From the NCBI GenBank assembly GCA_022592445.1, contig JABYQR010000162.1:1-64000 (forward strand): a DNA stretch of 64,000 bases, in the 5' to 3' direction. Within the stretch, counting starts at the first letter, position 1. The number at the start of each line of letters is the position of its first letter. A program made the position numbers and the translations under genes. This document shows positions 1 to 11,150 of the stretch, piece by piece. The notes under the pieces are model-generated. The model did not search any database and was not told the DNA's origin. It was given only the letters and a program-made list of their open reading frames with translations. This stretch comes from Cytidiella melzeri. Taxonomy: Eukaryota; Basidiomycota; Agaricomycetes; Polyporales; Irpicaceae.

Positions 1-283
1 TTGATCTTAGAAGGACATGTCATGGTCTATCTCGACGACATCCTCATCTTCACTGAAGATAAGAAGGAAAACCGTTGCATCACACAGGAAGTGCGCAAGC
101 GTCTCCGCGAGAACGATTTATTTGCCAAACTGGAAAAATGCTTTTTTGAAAAAGATCGCATTGAGTACCTAGGCATGATCATTTCTCACGGACACATTGA
201 GATGGATCCAGCCAAACTGACCGGAGTTACTGAGTGGCCGCGACCTGAAAAGGTTAAGCAAGTCCAAGCCTTCTTAGGCTTTG

Positions 284-1021
284 TGTCGCGGAGCGACTGC
301 TGTTATGCTGCTAAGCCCTAAACAAGGGTGGAAGGGATGATGGTGGAAGAGGAAAGGGATCTCCAACGAAGACAACGAGGTCAGAGTCGATGATAAGCAG
401 GCAAGCAGGCACAAAGGCCGGATACTGGCAGTGCAAATGACGAAGTTAATATTATGCTTATACTAGGTTACATGGAGTAACTCACCTGGCAGTGCAAATG
501 ACGAAGAGGTCAAGATGCAGAACCAGGGAGGGTAAGGGGTACTATATATACTGGGTCTGGGTGGTCTGTGCACCAGTTCCCACACTAGGGACTGGAGTAA
601 CTGTGGGACTGGAGTAACAATAGAACAATAAAGAACCAGGGTAACTGTCAAGGACCTGAGTAACTGTCAAGGACCTGAGTAACTGTCAAGGACCTGAGTA
701 ACTGTCAAGGACCAGGGTACGTAGAATAATAATAGGATAAGAACAATAGAACAATAAGACCTGGGGGAATCCCTGGGGAATCCCCATCAATGGAAGAGGA
801 ACAATAGAACAATAGCCTAGGTTGATCTGGAACCGCTCCAGACTGAGTCTAGGGTTTGGGTCTGGACTATTGATAAATAAGGCAGGATGTCACGTGACCC
901 GGGTTAGGGTTAGGTCCGGTAACACTTCTAGCCGGAAAATAAGCGCTCTAGATAGGCGCCCAAGGCTGTAAACTTGTGACATTGTTGGAAAAATCCGGTC
1001 TCTGTTGGACTATCCATGTCA
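284..1021 (+). mobile_element. Solo LTR S1 (family S)
   Basis: A 738-bp TG...CA sequence starts TGTCGCGGAG and ends CCATGTCA. It is flanked by the 5-bp duplication CTTTG (279-283 and 1022-1026). Removing it and one duplication rejoins the A1 pol frame exactly. It holds a TATATATA box near 543-550, four copies of a 19-bp repeat (641-716) and two TTAGGG units near 903-915. No internal coding region is attached, so it is a solo LTR left by LTR-LTR recombination. Copies S2 (27341) and S3 (54980) belong to the same family. Confidence 0.95.
641..716 (+). repeat. 19-bp tandem repeat inside LTR S1
   Basis: Four near-perfect head-to-tail copies of a 19-bp unit beginning GTAACTGTCAAGG lie between the TATA box and the 3' end of the LTR. 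S2 and S3 show fewer copies of the same unit, so the array varies between family members. Confidence 0.85.
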
Positions 1022-3113
1022 CTTTGCCAACTTCTATCGGCGTTTCATTAAGGACTTTGCTAAACACGCGAAACCGCTCACTATTCTAACAAAGAAGGAC
1101 CAATCCTGGATCTGGAAAGATGCTCAGGAACAGGCTTTTACGTCAGCACCCATTCTGAGAATTCCAGATGACGAAAACCCTTTCCGTCTGGAAACAGACG
1201 CTAGCAACTTTGCTACAGAAGCGGTACTATCACAACTGGATCCAGCTGACAAGCTGTGGCATCCAGTAGCCTTCTACTCTAAATCACTCAATGTCCATGA
1301 ACGTAACTATGAGATATACGATAAAGAGTTGTTGGCTATTATCTGCACCCTGGAAGAGTATTGTCAACATCTGGAGGGATATCCGATCACCGTAGAAATA
1401 TGGTCGGATCATCAAAACCTGACGTATTTCAGGAATGCCCAGAAGCTCACTCGGAGACAAGCGCAATGGGCGTTATACCTCACGCGATTCAATTTCGTGC
1501 TCCGGCACAAACCCGGAAAGACCATGCTTACCGCAGATCCTCTGTCCAGGAGGCCAGATCATGAAGAGGGGGTAAATTCCGATAACAAGGACAAAATTCT
1601 CCTTAAACCCGAGTTTTTTGCCATCTCTGCTATTGAAAACTCTCATGACTTGCCTATCAATGATGATGAAATCCTAAGACGGGTCAAGGAAGCACTCATG
1701 AACGACAAAGTTACCAAGGACTATCAGCAGTTACTTAACTCTGGTCCTAGGGAGTTCAATAAATCACTAGAGGAATGGAATTTTGAGAACGGATTACTCC
1801 TATGTCGTGGAAAAGTCTACTTCCCCAAAGATCAGAAATTAGATCTGAGACGCCAAATCATCCAGATGCATCACAATCTACCTTCTGCCAGACATCCTGG
1901 CAGATGGAAAACGTACGAACTGATCTCGAGAAACTACTGGTGGCCAGGTTTAACCACTGATGTCAAGAAATACGTGACAGGCTGTGACACATGTCAGCGG
2001 ATGAAGACTCGTCCGCAACAGCCTTACAGACCACTCATCCCTAATCCGGTTCCGGCCGAACCATGGGATATCATGACTGTCAACTTGATTACTCAGTTAC
2101 TGGAGTCTGATGGCTTCAATGCTATCTGCGTAGTCGTAGACCGCCTTACTAAAAGGGCGCACTTCTTCCCTATTGTAAACAAGTTCTCGGCAAAAGATCT
2201 TGCAGCTCTACTCTATGAGAGAGTCTGGACTCTTCATGGGTTACCTTTGCAAATCATTTCCAACTGAGGTCCACAATTTGCAGCAGATTTATTCCAGGAA
2301 TGGTGTAAAATGCTAGGGATAGAATCTACGATGACCACCGCGTATCATCCGCAGACTGATGGTCAAACTGAACGAGTTAATCAAACACTCAAACAGTACC
2401 TGCGTTGTTACATTGATCTACTACATGATGACTGGGCTAGACTGCTCAGCTCGGCTGAGTTCGCATACAACAATGCAGCACACGAGGGAACTAAGCACTC
2501 ACCTTTTTACCTCAAATACGGCAGACACCCTAGAGCTGGTCCAACGCTCACTAAGGACCTGAAAAGGTCTAACATGAATTACATCATGTGGAACCGCTTG
2601 CAAGCTCAAGAGCATGCTAAAGCAGCGTTACAACTCGTGGCTGAATGCATGAAGTGGTACTACGACAAGCACGTCCAGAAGGTCCCCTTCAATGAAGGTG
2701 ATCAGGTCATGCTAGATCTGAGAGACTATCAAAAATCTGGACATAAGCTGTCAGCCAAGTACTACGGCCCATTCAAGATTGCTGAAAAGCTTTCGCCAGT
2801 CACATTCAGACTGGAATGGCCTGAACGTTCACCAAGGATACATCCTGTATTCCATGCAAGCAAGTTGGTACTGTATAACGAACCTGAATTTGAAGGCCAA
2901 AAGCTGGAGATGCCTCCGCCAGATATCATCAACGGAGAAGAAGAATACAAAGTCGAAAAGATTCTCAAGTCAAGACGTACAGGTCGTGCCAAAAAGCTTC
3001 AGTATTACATACGCTGGAAAGGCTACGGACCGAACGATGACACGTGGGAACCTGTAGAAAACATCACGCACGCTCAAGAAGCGATCAAGAAATTCTACGA
3101 CAATCATCCCTGA

Positions 3114-3384
3114 GCTATTCGCTCAGCTACAATCTACTGTGTATCAAGTTACGAACAACACACCAAGGATCATCCACGATCCAATGATGCAACCGAGGAG
3201 GGTACGGACTGGACTACCATCAGCCAATGAGGTGATAACCCCGTCAGGGACGTCGGTAGAAGCCGCTAGAGTCACTGGGAACTGCTTAGGCACCCTCTTG
3301 ACAATGGTGAAAAAGTGGACTCGATGACCAAGGTGTTCGTTCAAAACTCTTTGCACGGAGTTCAAAGCAAGAAGGGGGGGGTAA
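3114..3384 (+). other. A1 3' untranslated spacer with polypurine tract
   Basis: This is the spacer between the pol stop and the 3' LTR. It ends in the purine run GAAGGGGGGGG (about 3371-3381), directly before TAA and the LTR start. That is the expected plus-strand primer (PPT) of a Gypsy element. A short frame in it is also open in copy A3, but nothing shows that it is translated. Confidence 0.7.
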
Positions 3385-4064
3385 TGTCACAGATTTTCAA
3401 TGTTTCTACAAGACTTGCCTTACCAGGCAATGGTATTATTGGGAATATTTAAGCGCTTGTCAAGCGCTTATCCAGCGCTTATCCGGCATCTATTTAGGCG
3501 CTTATCCAGCGCTTATCTGGCGCTTATCAGGCGCTTATTCCGGCGCTTATTCTCAGTGCCTATCAATTGATGCGCTGATGCGCCTTCTGTCTCTGATGTG
3601 CTGATGCGCTCCTTTCCTTATCTGTGTATCACATGATAGAACTCTCTGGAACCTTGTGGAACATGCTGGAACTATGAGGTCATAGTATACAACATTTCAT
3701 TAGATGATGTCATAGTTCTTAGAACCTTCTGGAAAAGTCTAGCCTTGGGATTGGGTCATGGGGACAATTGCTATTGGTTGATTATTGAAGTGGCACCACT
3801 AGGGCATAGGGCATGCTTAGTAAGGTAGATTATTTCGCTTACTCATGTAGGTATTAGGGGTCTTAGGGTAGTACCTGGGGTCCTCCCCTTCATGTATATA
3901 TAGAGGCACTCCTGAGGGCATATCCCCTCAGTCTTATCCACTCTGTTGATAAAGGACTACCTTGTACTCTCCAGTACTTCACTCACCACACCTCTTACTC
4001 TCTATATCTCTATCTCCCCCTCAAGTTAAACACTTATCTGGTGAGTGTAACCTTAACTGTTACA
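3385..4064 (+). mobile_element. Gypsy-A 3' LTR of copy A1
   Basis: A 680-bp LTR runs from TGTCACAGATTTTCAATG to CTTAACTGTTACA, directly after the A1 polypurine tract. It contains several degenerate copies of GCGCTTATCC (about 3450-3560) and a TATATATA box near 3895-3902 that would be its core promoter. Three further copies are at 4734-5406 (minus), 49107-51350 and 59521-60192 (minus). The five bases after it (CACTG, 4065-4069) should match the five bases before the element's 5' end outside the window. Confidence 0.93.
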
Positions 4065-4357
4065 CACTGTTCCTCTTACCAGACTCACGCGCAAGTCCGC
4101 GACTTGGGCATGGACTGAACAGTGCCAGACTGCATTCGATACTCTCAAAAAAGCCTTCACCACTGCTCCGGTTCTGGTCCAATAGAATCCTGATGCTGCA
4201 ATCATTGTGGAAACTGACGCCTCGGACTACGCTCTTGGCGCCATACTCTCTATCATCTCCGACGGGGAGATTCATCCGGTCGTGTTTCATTCTTGCACCT
4301 TCTCCGCACCCGAACTCAGCTACAATGTACATGACAACTACTGACATCACAAAGTGA
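4065..4357 (+). pseudogene. Gypsy-C fragment: RNase H start
   Basis: About 290 bp closely match the region at 44105-44380 of copy C1, around the RT/RNase H junction. In frame it reads LTRLTRKS, then ETDASDYALGAILS, the RNase H start with its catalytic Asp. One TAG interrupts it near 4183. It stops abruptly in the NVHDK region where Helitron-like sequence starts. A1 inserted into this fragment, so its upstream part lies beyond the window start. Confidence 0.8.
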
Positions 4358-4733
4358 AATTGGATAACCAATGGCGTCAAAGTATCTTCTCAAACATCCA
4401 GATCACTATACTGACCACAAGTTTCAACAACTTTACTGGGAACAATATGTACAGGAGGTACGTGATGCCCACAAGCATATTGCATTAGAACAAGTAGCTA
4501 CCTTGTTACCCACAAGGGATGCCTCATTTCCAGCAACTGACACTGCTTTGGTGACTATTGATACGCCGGCTAATCCAAATGTCAAAATTGCCATTGATAA
4601 GAATGTACAAGGAATAGTAGGACTGTCACCTGTTCATGACTATGTTTACCATCCTGAAAAGTATGGAAATGTATCTTTATATGATTGGGTATGGCTTTCT
4701 TGTAAATCTCCAGTCAGATCAGCTAAGGGCAAG

Positions 4734-5406
4734 TGTAACAGTAATGCTACACTCACCAGATAAGTTGTTAAACTTGAGGGGATAGAGTGAGATAGAGTGT
4801 GAGAGGTGTGGTGAGCAAAGTACTGGGGAGTACTGAGTAGTCCTTTACCAACAGAGTGGATAAGACTGAGGGGATATGCCCTCAGGAGTGCCTCTATATA
4901 TACATGAAGGGGAGGACCCCAGGTACTACCCTAAGACCCCTAATACCTACATGAGTAAGCGAAATAATCTACCTTACTAAGCATGCCCTATGCCCTAGTG
5001 GTGCCACTTCAATAATCAACCAATAGCAATTGTCCCCATGACCCAATCCCAAGGCTAGACTTGTTCTAGCTTGTTCTAAGACAAGGCTAGACTTTTCCAG
5101 AAGGTTCTAAGAACTATGACATCATCTAATGGAATGTTGTATACTATGACATCATAGTTCCAGCATGTTCCACAAGGTTCCAGAGAGTTCTATCATGTGA
5201 TACACAGATAAGAAAAGGAGCGCATCAGCGCATCAATTGATAAGCACTGAAATCAGCGCTGGAATAAGTGCCTGATAAGCGCTAGATAAGCGCTGGATAA
5301 GCGCCTAAATAGATGCCGGATAAGCACTGGATAAGCACCTAGATATTCCCAATAATACCGTTGCCTGGTAAGGCAAGTCTTGTAGAAACATTGAAAATCT
5401 GTGACA
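4734..5406 (-). mobile_element. Solo LTR of Gypsy-A in Helitron 1
   Basis: A 673-bp reverse-oriented copy of the Gypsy-A LTR starts TGTAACAGTAATG and ends AAATCTGTGACA. It is flanked by the 5-bp duplication GCAAG (4729-4733 and 5407-5411). It interrupts the Helitron frame, whose flanks read through when it is removed. It lies inverted to the A1 3' LTR only 670 bp away. Confidence 0.95.
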
Positions 5407-7348
5407 GCAAGAAGTCAAAGATTCCTGCTGGGAAATGGCTGGTAGAATCTGTTATTACCTATAAATGGCCTAAAGATGCATCGAATGGTCAAATACGTGT
5501 AATATTCCATCTTCAGTAGGAAGAAGGGAATACAACCTGGGAGTTGTTATATATTTGTACACGTTTACAGGCTTTAGATGAGTACTTCAAAAAATGAGTG
5601 TCACTCACTGGTGCCAGTTGCCTGATATTACATGCAATGAAACTAGTGGCAATGATAATATTACTGACAATGAAGAAGATTCTAACAGTGAGTGCAACCT
5701 GGAAGATAGTATACCTGACAGTGAAGACAGTGAAGACAGTGAATCTGATGCCATTACCTTGGTAAACAGCTCAACTGTAGATAATTTTGATTCTTATGAT
5801 TCTGGTGAGCAGAACAACCAAACCCCTCATGAAGATCAGTACTACCAGCAAGCCTTCTTCTTGATGGATCACCTGCAGTGTTAAACTCACAAAGTATGAA
5901 TGCTGGAGGAACAACATGCTATGGTGCCTGACTCTGTAGGTGAAATTCTGCCCCGAGAAGATAAAGGTAATCAAGGGGACTACTGTATGATTATGTTGAC
6001 TCTCTTCAAGCCTCGGAGAACTGAATTGCAGTTGAAGATACCAGATAATACTTGGAGCAAGGCTTTTCATCAACAAATATTCTCTGAGCAGTCCAAAAGT
6101 ATTATGAAGAATTTCAATCTGCGGTATGAATGTATGGATGCCAGAGACAATTTTGCTGCACAACACAAATGTAGAAAATATGATGGTAATGGGTCAATGC
6201 CGTACTTCAATAATGATATGCTTGCTGAAGTTGAAGAGAACTTCGATGGAATACTGGATCAAGCTCAGTGCAGGTTTGACGAACATAATCTTACTGATAT
6301 GGGTCCTGTGGATTGGTCAACTAAACTGTAGCTTGACCGTATGATAGAAACTGAAGCTATGCTCAAACGAAATAGTTTATTGACTGCAGGCAAAAGTTTT
6401 ATCAATGTTGAGAGCTTACCTACAGTAAGGGGTACTAGTCCAAGTGATGGCATACATCATTAAGCAAGAAGAAAGACGAAATTATAACAGCCTTGCAAGG
6501 TCAGGTTGCAACTGCCAAAGCAATCAAGAATTCAAATGTGAACAGTAACATGGTGAATAAAGTAGAAGTACTTAATCAGTCATACTTTGAGAGAACTTTC
6601 AAGGCTGTTGCTGTTGAAGATCAATATCTCATTGCCAAGATCATCCAGTATTATAGCCAACCACTCAACAATTTCCAAGCCAACACAGCTAAAGATGTAC
6701 TTAGGCAGAATAGCTGGTACAGGAAAGTCTCAGGTTATCAAGGCATTAATACATTTCTATACTCAACATAATCAAGTGTACAGGTTTGTTTGTATGGCAC
6801 CTACAGGATCAGCTGTGTTGTTTATTGGAGGTTCAACATATTACTCTGTACTAGGTATAAATCTGTACTGTGAAAAAAATGATCAACTAGGTACAATTGG
6901 TGCTGTGAGAAGTAACTTACAGTATGTTGACTACTTTTTATCAATGAAATATCAATGATTGACTGTCTCAATTTGTATAATTCCAGCAGATAGATGTGTA
7001 TGGCTTTGGATGACAAGGCCAAACCTTTTGGTGGTAAGCATGTGATATTTGCAGGCAACTTTGCACAACTCCCCCCTGTATCAACTGGAAACACACTGTA
7101 TTCAAACACTGTACAGTCAGTACTTCATACAACCGATTATCACAAGGTTCAGCAAGCTGCGTTAGGTGAAGCAATATGGCATCAATTTACTACTGCCGTC
7201 ATTTTGCGTCATAATATGAGGCAGAAGTTGCAGACTTTAGAAGATGCGAAGTTATGTGCTTTGCTTGAAAGTATGAAGTATAAGCCATGCCCCAGAGATG
7301 ACATAGATCTTCTCAGATCCAGACTAGCTGGTACTTCAGAGTATAAAC

Positions 7349-7575
7349 TGTTGTTATTTTAGGTTTTCCCGCCTGTTTTGTTTGTTTCCGCTTGTTCCCG
7401 CCGCCCGCCTTTCATCATTCCGCGCAGATAACTTGTTTCGATATTCTCTTTTTGTCTTATCTGAGTTTCTAAAATAATATAAAAACCCTGTATTTGTGTA
7501 GCTATTGAATAAGATTGTGTTCAATAATTCGAGCCCCCCTCCCGTGCGCGCATCAAAACCCTGCAAAAAACAACA
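7349..7575 (+). mobile_element. Short solo LTR (227 bp) in Helitron 1
   Basis: The 227-bp sequence begins TGTTGTT and ends AACAACA, perfect 7-bp terminal inverted repeats. It is flanked by the duplication TAAAC (7344-7348 and 7576-7580). Removing it rejoins the Helitron frame as SEYKPRW, which parallels SRPKW in Helitron 2. It contains a TATAAAAA box near 7480. Length and ends would suit a Copia-type LTR, but the superfamily is inference and the strand is arbitrary. An unrelated minus-strand ORF (7354-7770) spans its edge and is not considered real. Confidence 0.85.
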
Positions 7576-7601
7576 TAAACCAAGATGGGCTGATAACAAC
7601 T

Positions 7602-7770
7602 TTTGCAATATATTACAATTTCTGAAGCATGAAGAATTGTTCCAGTGTGCTCCAGCACATTGATGCCTGTTCAGATGTGAGCTTTTTGTCCCGCAAAGTG
7701 TGGAAATTTGATGGCAGAATACAGACAGTAACAGTGTCAATAACAAAACAATGAATACAGCTGATGGCAT
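7602..7770 (+). repeat. Dispersed repeat, copy 1 (similar to 20387-20550)
   Basis: About 170 bp share clear similarity with 20387-20550, best over the stretch around GAAGAATTGTTCCA. Both copies are full of stops. The repeat starts where Helitron 1 similarity ends, so it may belong to that Helitron's non-coding tail or to another element. Identity is unknown. Confidence 0.6.
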
Positions 7771-8117
7771 TGCACTTGCCTTGTTATCAGCCCTTTATAA
7801 CTTTGTATCAGATTACTTTTGATTTTTCCAGACTGCATATGGGTACAAATCTGTGCATATAAGACACCATTGAATTAGTGCTCTGCAAAAATACCATTAT
7901 AATGCAATATAATCTCAGAATATCATTAAATACCCATTAAATACTCGCTTGTGGAATTTTTTTTAGAATACAATTACCATTAAATACAATACATTACATT
8001 ACAATACAATACAATACTATTCCTATATTTAATGGTATTTGAGAATATTATGCATGTGACAAGTTTTGAGCACATGCATGATGTACAGCCTCTTTCCTAC
8101 AATTTGCATTGTTCATG

Positions 8118-8560
8118 CACCCATACACAGTTTTTCAATGCTGCATAGCTACCTTAATCATTTGCACTGCCTTTGTTTTGCACTGCTCATGTACTCATGC
8201 ACATTTGTTGATGTTCCAGCTATGTTTTTTTTTATCTTTGTCTCTCCACTTATACAGACTGTTCCTTTTCACTGCTCATGCATCTATGTACAAGTTTTCA
8301 TGTTGCGTAGCTACCTTGATCATTTGTACTGCCCCTGTTTTGCACTGCTCATGGATTCATACATGTTTCATAGTATGTGTTCCAGCTATGTTTGTGTGAT
8401 CTTTGTCTCTCCACTTATACAGACTGTTCCCTATGTTTTGCACTGCTCATGCACCTATGTACAAGTTTTCATGTTGCGTAGCTACCTTGATCATTTGCAC
8501 TTCCCCTTTTTTGCACTGCTTATGTACTCATACAATTTTCATAAAGTTCTAGCTATTTTT
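8118..8560 (+). repeat. About 165-bp tandem repeat, three units, in the hAT element
   Basis: Three head-to-tail units share TAGCTACCTTGATCATTTG (near 8149, 8309 and 8479), TTGCACTGCTCATG and a conserved CTCCACTTATACAGACTG. Period is about 160-170 bp. Open frames across it are a by-product of the repeat. It sits between the left end and the gene, where subterminal transposase-binding repeats would be expected. Confidence 0.8.
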
Positions 8561-8694
8561 GGTCAGTGAATACATATAAAGCTTATGGTCTACTCTGAGG
8601 TTTGACACCAAGCATCTCCTAGATCCCTCACATAGTCTACATACAAGCCTCTTCATTGTGAAAAGTCTTCATCTCCTTCTACATCTGCCATCCA

Positions 8695-9821
8695 ATGAGT
8701 TCAATATTTTCAGAGAAGGCTGATGTACCTACCATCGAAGCTCAGCAGCATCTACTCCAAAGCCAACTAAAAACACTATGCCTCCTTATCAGCAATCTTC
8801 CATTTACTTTGCCTGCAGGGTTGCCTGATGGCCCATTGAGAAAGTACTTCACTGATGTGGACATTGACCCTGATGAAGGGCCATGGTACTCAGTTGACCG
8901 GGCCTGGACACGTGTATTCCAGGGTACTGAGGAGCAGCAGCTGGCACTTATCACAAGTGGTCCTGATGGCATAGGCCTAGTACAGCATTTTTCTGAGTGG
9001 ATTGCACAACAACCTGGTCTAGCAAAGTATGATGGTCACTATCTGACAGCATCTAAGGTGTACCGGGTAAATGAGCTGATAATACGTGTGTAAGTCTTGC
9101 TTGGTATTCTATTCTGGTCAGTACTGTACTGACATTGTTTCATTGATTAAGTGTTTGTAACTACCGGGGAGATCAATCTGTCCACAATGGTTTGTTTCTC
9201 CAGAAGCTGGTGTGAGCAATTCCAGTAAATCAGAAGCCTGTGGCTAGTACCCAGTCCTCTTCAAACACAAAAGTTCCAGTCCTAGGCAAAAGGAAATCTG
9301 GAACACTTCAGGCGTAAAAGTAATTCTTAAATTCTTCTACTCTTGCCACAACCTTGCAGTCTGCCAACACACCCACATCTGCACAGCCAGCCAACAAGTC
9401 AATTTTTGCATCTGCAATAGCCTTTGCATCAGTCACATCAGCTGCTCATTGGGAGACTGAGATAGACCTTTACCTCAGTGGTGCATATTCTCCTCAGGAT
9501 GATGAGGATGTACTCAATTGGTGGAAGGTATGTACCACATTTAACGCAAAATTGTGGTCCTTGCCAACCAACTTGCCTATGTAGAGTCATGCAAAGGTCT
9601 TTCCCACCCTCTCTCACATTGCACGAGACATTCTTGCAATTCCTGGTGTCAGTGTCTCAGTTGAGAGGCTATTCTCATTATGCAAGCACACTATGAGAAA
9701 CTCTTGCTCATCTCTTGGGGCCAGGAAGGCATCAAAGACTGTTATCTCAAAGGAGTGGTTACAGATTGGGCTTGGTGAGGGTATTGAGTATCTCAATGGT
9801 GTGTCTATCTGGAGCAAGTAA
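8695..9821 (+). CDS. Spliced hAT-derived gene with C-terminal dimerisation domain
   Basis: Proposed model with four phase-0 exons: 8695-9087, 9234-9311, 9360-9527 and 9585-9821, about 291 aa. The last intron (57 bp, GTATGT...GTAG) joins VLNWWK to SHAKVFPTLSHIARDIL, the diagnostic hAT C-terminal dimerisation block, followed by SVSVERLFS and TVISKEWL. The middle intron (48 bp) would be GC-AG, and the first (146 bp) starts GTGTAAGT. Exon 2 has a basic GKRKSG patch. The first 131 residues are not recognised. There is no BED zinc finger and no RNase H-like DDE core, so the product could at most bind or dimerise, for example as a repressor. The first two splice sites are less certain than the last. 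Confidence 0.65.
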
Positions 9822-10449
9822 ATGTCATTGAATGCAGCTGTGGCCACCTGTGTGTATAGCAAACATGTACCAATTTGTTCAAAGTCTATGTATTAGCACT
9901 GTCCAGTTGCAAGACAACAGATCATACCAAACTCCAATGAAGTAGTGGTAACATATACAGTGATGCTACTTATAGTGCATACTAATAGTCATGCATACCA
10001 TCTTACTGTCTTCATGAGTTCATTGTACAATGTGTTAGCGATAAATGCAAGACAATCAGAGACTCAGTTGAGGAAGGACTTGAAATTGAATCACCCAAAC
10101 ACTGACTACATCATTAAATAGCATTACTTACAAATAAATACCAATACTAACCAATACCAATACTATTAAATACATTATTATTCAATACACATCACGTGAT
10201 ATTGGTATTCAATGGTAATCATTAAATACAGGCCAGTTGGAATATTTAATGGTATTTGCTAAAGCACTACATTGAATGGCCCTATTTTGCGGAAACATCC
10301 TGGTACAAACATTCTGTCCATTGCAGTGGAATTGAGCAAGTTATGGCCAGTCTACTGAAAAAAGTCATCTAGAATCAGATTCAAACTCCACTTCTCCTGG
10401 CAAATGATGTCAAATTCTGGTCAGGTACATGTGCAGCAATCTACAGACA

Positions 10450-10702
10450 TTGATATCAATCGAGGAATGTGAAACAGAAATGAGGGTACCCAGAGTATCG
10501 GAATGATGGATGTGGCTATGCTCCAACATGATGGATGTAGCTATGCTCAACAGCAAGGGGTTCATGAGACAGGAGACAAAAGAATGTCTGATAGGGGTAA
10601 AGTCCATGAGTAGTGCTGCAAAATTCCATTAGAAACTACAGTAAGGCAACTAGTTGGAAGAACAATCTCTGTATAGATCAGAACACAGCCTGTGGTAGTT
10701 TC
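10450..10702 (+). repeat. Left arm of a long-range inverted repeat (pair 18891-19172)
   Basis: About 250 bp match the reverse complement of 18891-19172 with few differences, from the palindromic TTGATATCAATCGAGG to CAGCCTGTGGTAGTT. The arm holds two copies of a roughly 25-bp unit with CATGATGGATGTAGCTATGC; the right arm holds three. In the other orientation the sequence starts TGTAACTACC and the right copy is followed by a TATATAAG box, so it may be part of an LTR. Its limits could not be fixed. Confidence 0.75.
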
Positions 10703-11150
10703 AATGGGGGTGAGGCAGTTCAGACATCAGAATCTTCCATACAGTTTCACAACCACCAATTGCTCTATAAGCAGAGTTACCATCAGAACACATCCTGTGG
10801 CAGCTCTGATGGGGGTGATGCAGTTCAGACATCAACATGACATGGTTGCATCAGCAGCAAGCACTGCATTTATTTTTCCACAAAGTTTCACAACCATTAG
10901 TCGCTCTCTAAGGAGGGGTTACAATCACGACATAGCCTGCGGCAGTTCTGATGGAGCTGAGGCAGTTCAGACATGAACAGCATGTGGTTGCATCAGCGTA
11001 GAGCACTGCCTTTGATCCTCCCACACATTTTCACAACCACTAGTTGCTCCATAAACAGGAGTTGCAATCAGAACCCAGCCTAGTGGCAGCTCCAATGGGG
11101 GTGAGGCAGTGCAGACATTAACAGGACACATGTGACATGTTCTAGCAATT
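10690..11150 (+). repeat. Tandem array of about 143-bp units
   Basis: Four degenerate units each contain GAGGCAGTTCAGACAT (near 10707, 10817, 10959 and 11102), preceded by a GGCAGCTCTGATGGGGGTG-like block and followed by TTTCACAACCA. The first spacing is shorter, at about 110 bp. A fifth unit lies inverted at about 13190-13330. Short open frames in it repeat the same peptide and are not judged real genes. Confidence 0.75.

Larger units (their letters stand above)
1..3113 (+). pseudogene. Gypsy-A copy A1: pol 3' half (RT end, RNase H, integrase, chromodomain)
   Basis: This is the polyprotein of a Ty3/Gypsy chromovirus, cut by the window start and by a solo LTR at 284-1021. The reading frame resumes in phase at 1027. 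In order there are the RT motif YLDDILIF (about 31-54), the LGF/ANFYRRF join, RNase H (about 1190-1560), the integrase zinc region with HH and CDTCQ (about 1868-2005), the integrase core, and a C-terminal chromodomain (EEYKVEKIL to TWEP, about 2938-3060). It would copy and integrate the element. It is dead: the first core Asp is Asn (MTVNLI against MTVDLI in copy A3), and the ISDRG motif reads ISN followed by TGA at 2265-2267. The frame continues after that stop to 3113. The family call is sure. Confidence 0.93.
4371..7620 (+). pseudogene. Helitron 1: decayed Rep/Pif1-type helicase
   Basis: This is the coding remnant of a rolling-circle Helitron transposase. Blocks in order: the linker region MASKYLLKHPDHYTDHKF and DYVYHPEKY..SLYDW (4371-4733), an LTR insertion, an acidic stretch (about 5594-5880), PREDKGNQGDYCMIMLTLFK and a conserved SRD-type block (5900-6330), and the Pif1 Walker A AGTGKSQVIKAL (about 6712-6747, in another frame). 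Motif Ia (APTGSA) follows, then FGGKHVIFAG..QLPPV (about 7027-7080), LRHNMRQ (about 7204), and after a second LTR insertion KPRW (about 7577). Many frameshifts and stops break it. The helicase is followed by an unrelated dispersed repeat from about 7602. No Helitron termini were identified. Confidence 0.85.
7876..10269 (+). mobile_element. hAT-superfamily DNA transposon with exact ends
   Basis: The 2394-bp element is bounded by the 8-bp duplication CATTGAAT (7868-7875 and 10270-10277), the size typical of hAT. Its imperfect terminal inverted repeats start TAGTGCTCTGCAAA on the left and, reverse-complemented, TAGTGCTTTAGCAAA on the right, then TACCATTA on both. Subterminal regions are rich in ATTAAATAC repeats. 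Inside are a 165-bp tandem array (8118-8560) and a spliced gene ending in a hAT dimerisation domain (8695-9821). No catalytic core was seen, so the element is probably non-autonomous. Confidence 0.92.

Noticed and set aside
899..920. Telomere-like TTAGGG repeats
   Set aside because: Only two units, present at the same place in all three S LTRs; part of the LTR, not a telomere.
3139..3327. 62-aa frame after A1 pol, also open in A3 (51594-51283)
   Set aside because: It lacks an ATG in A1, and the differences between copies mostly change residues, so no coding constraint is visible.
7354..7770. 138-aa minus-strand frame with a signal-peptide-like start
   Set aside because: It spans the edge of a solo LTR and a dispersed repeat; the join is accidental.
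8066..8569. 167-aa open frame, hydrophobic and repetitive
   Set aside because: It follows the 165-bp tandem repeat of the hAT element and has no family motif or splice context.
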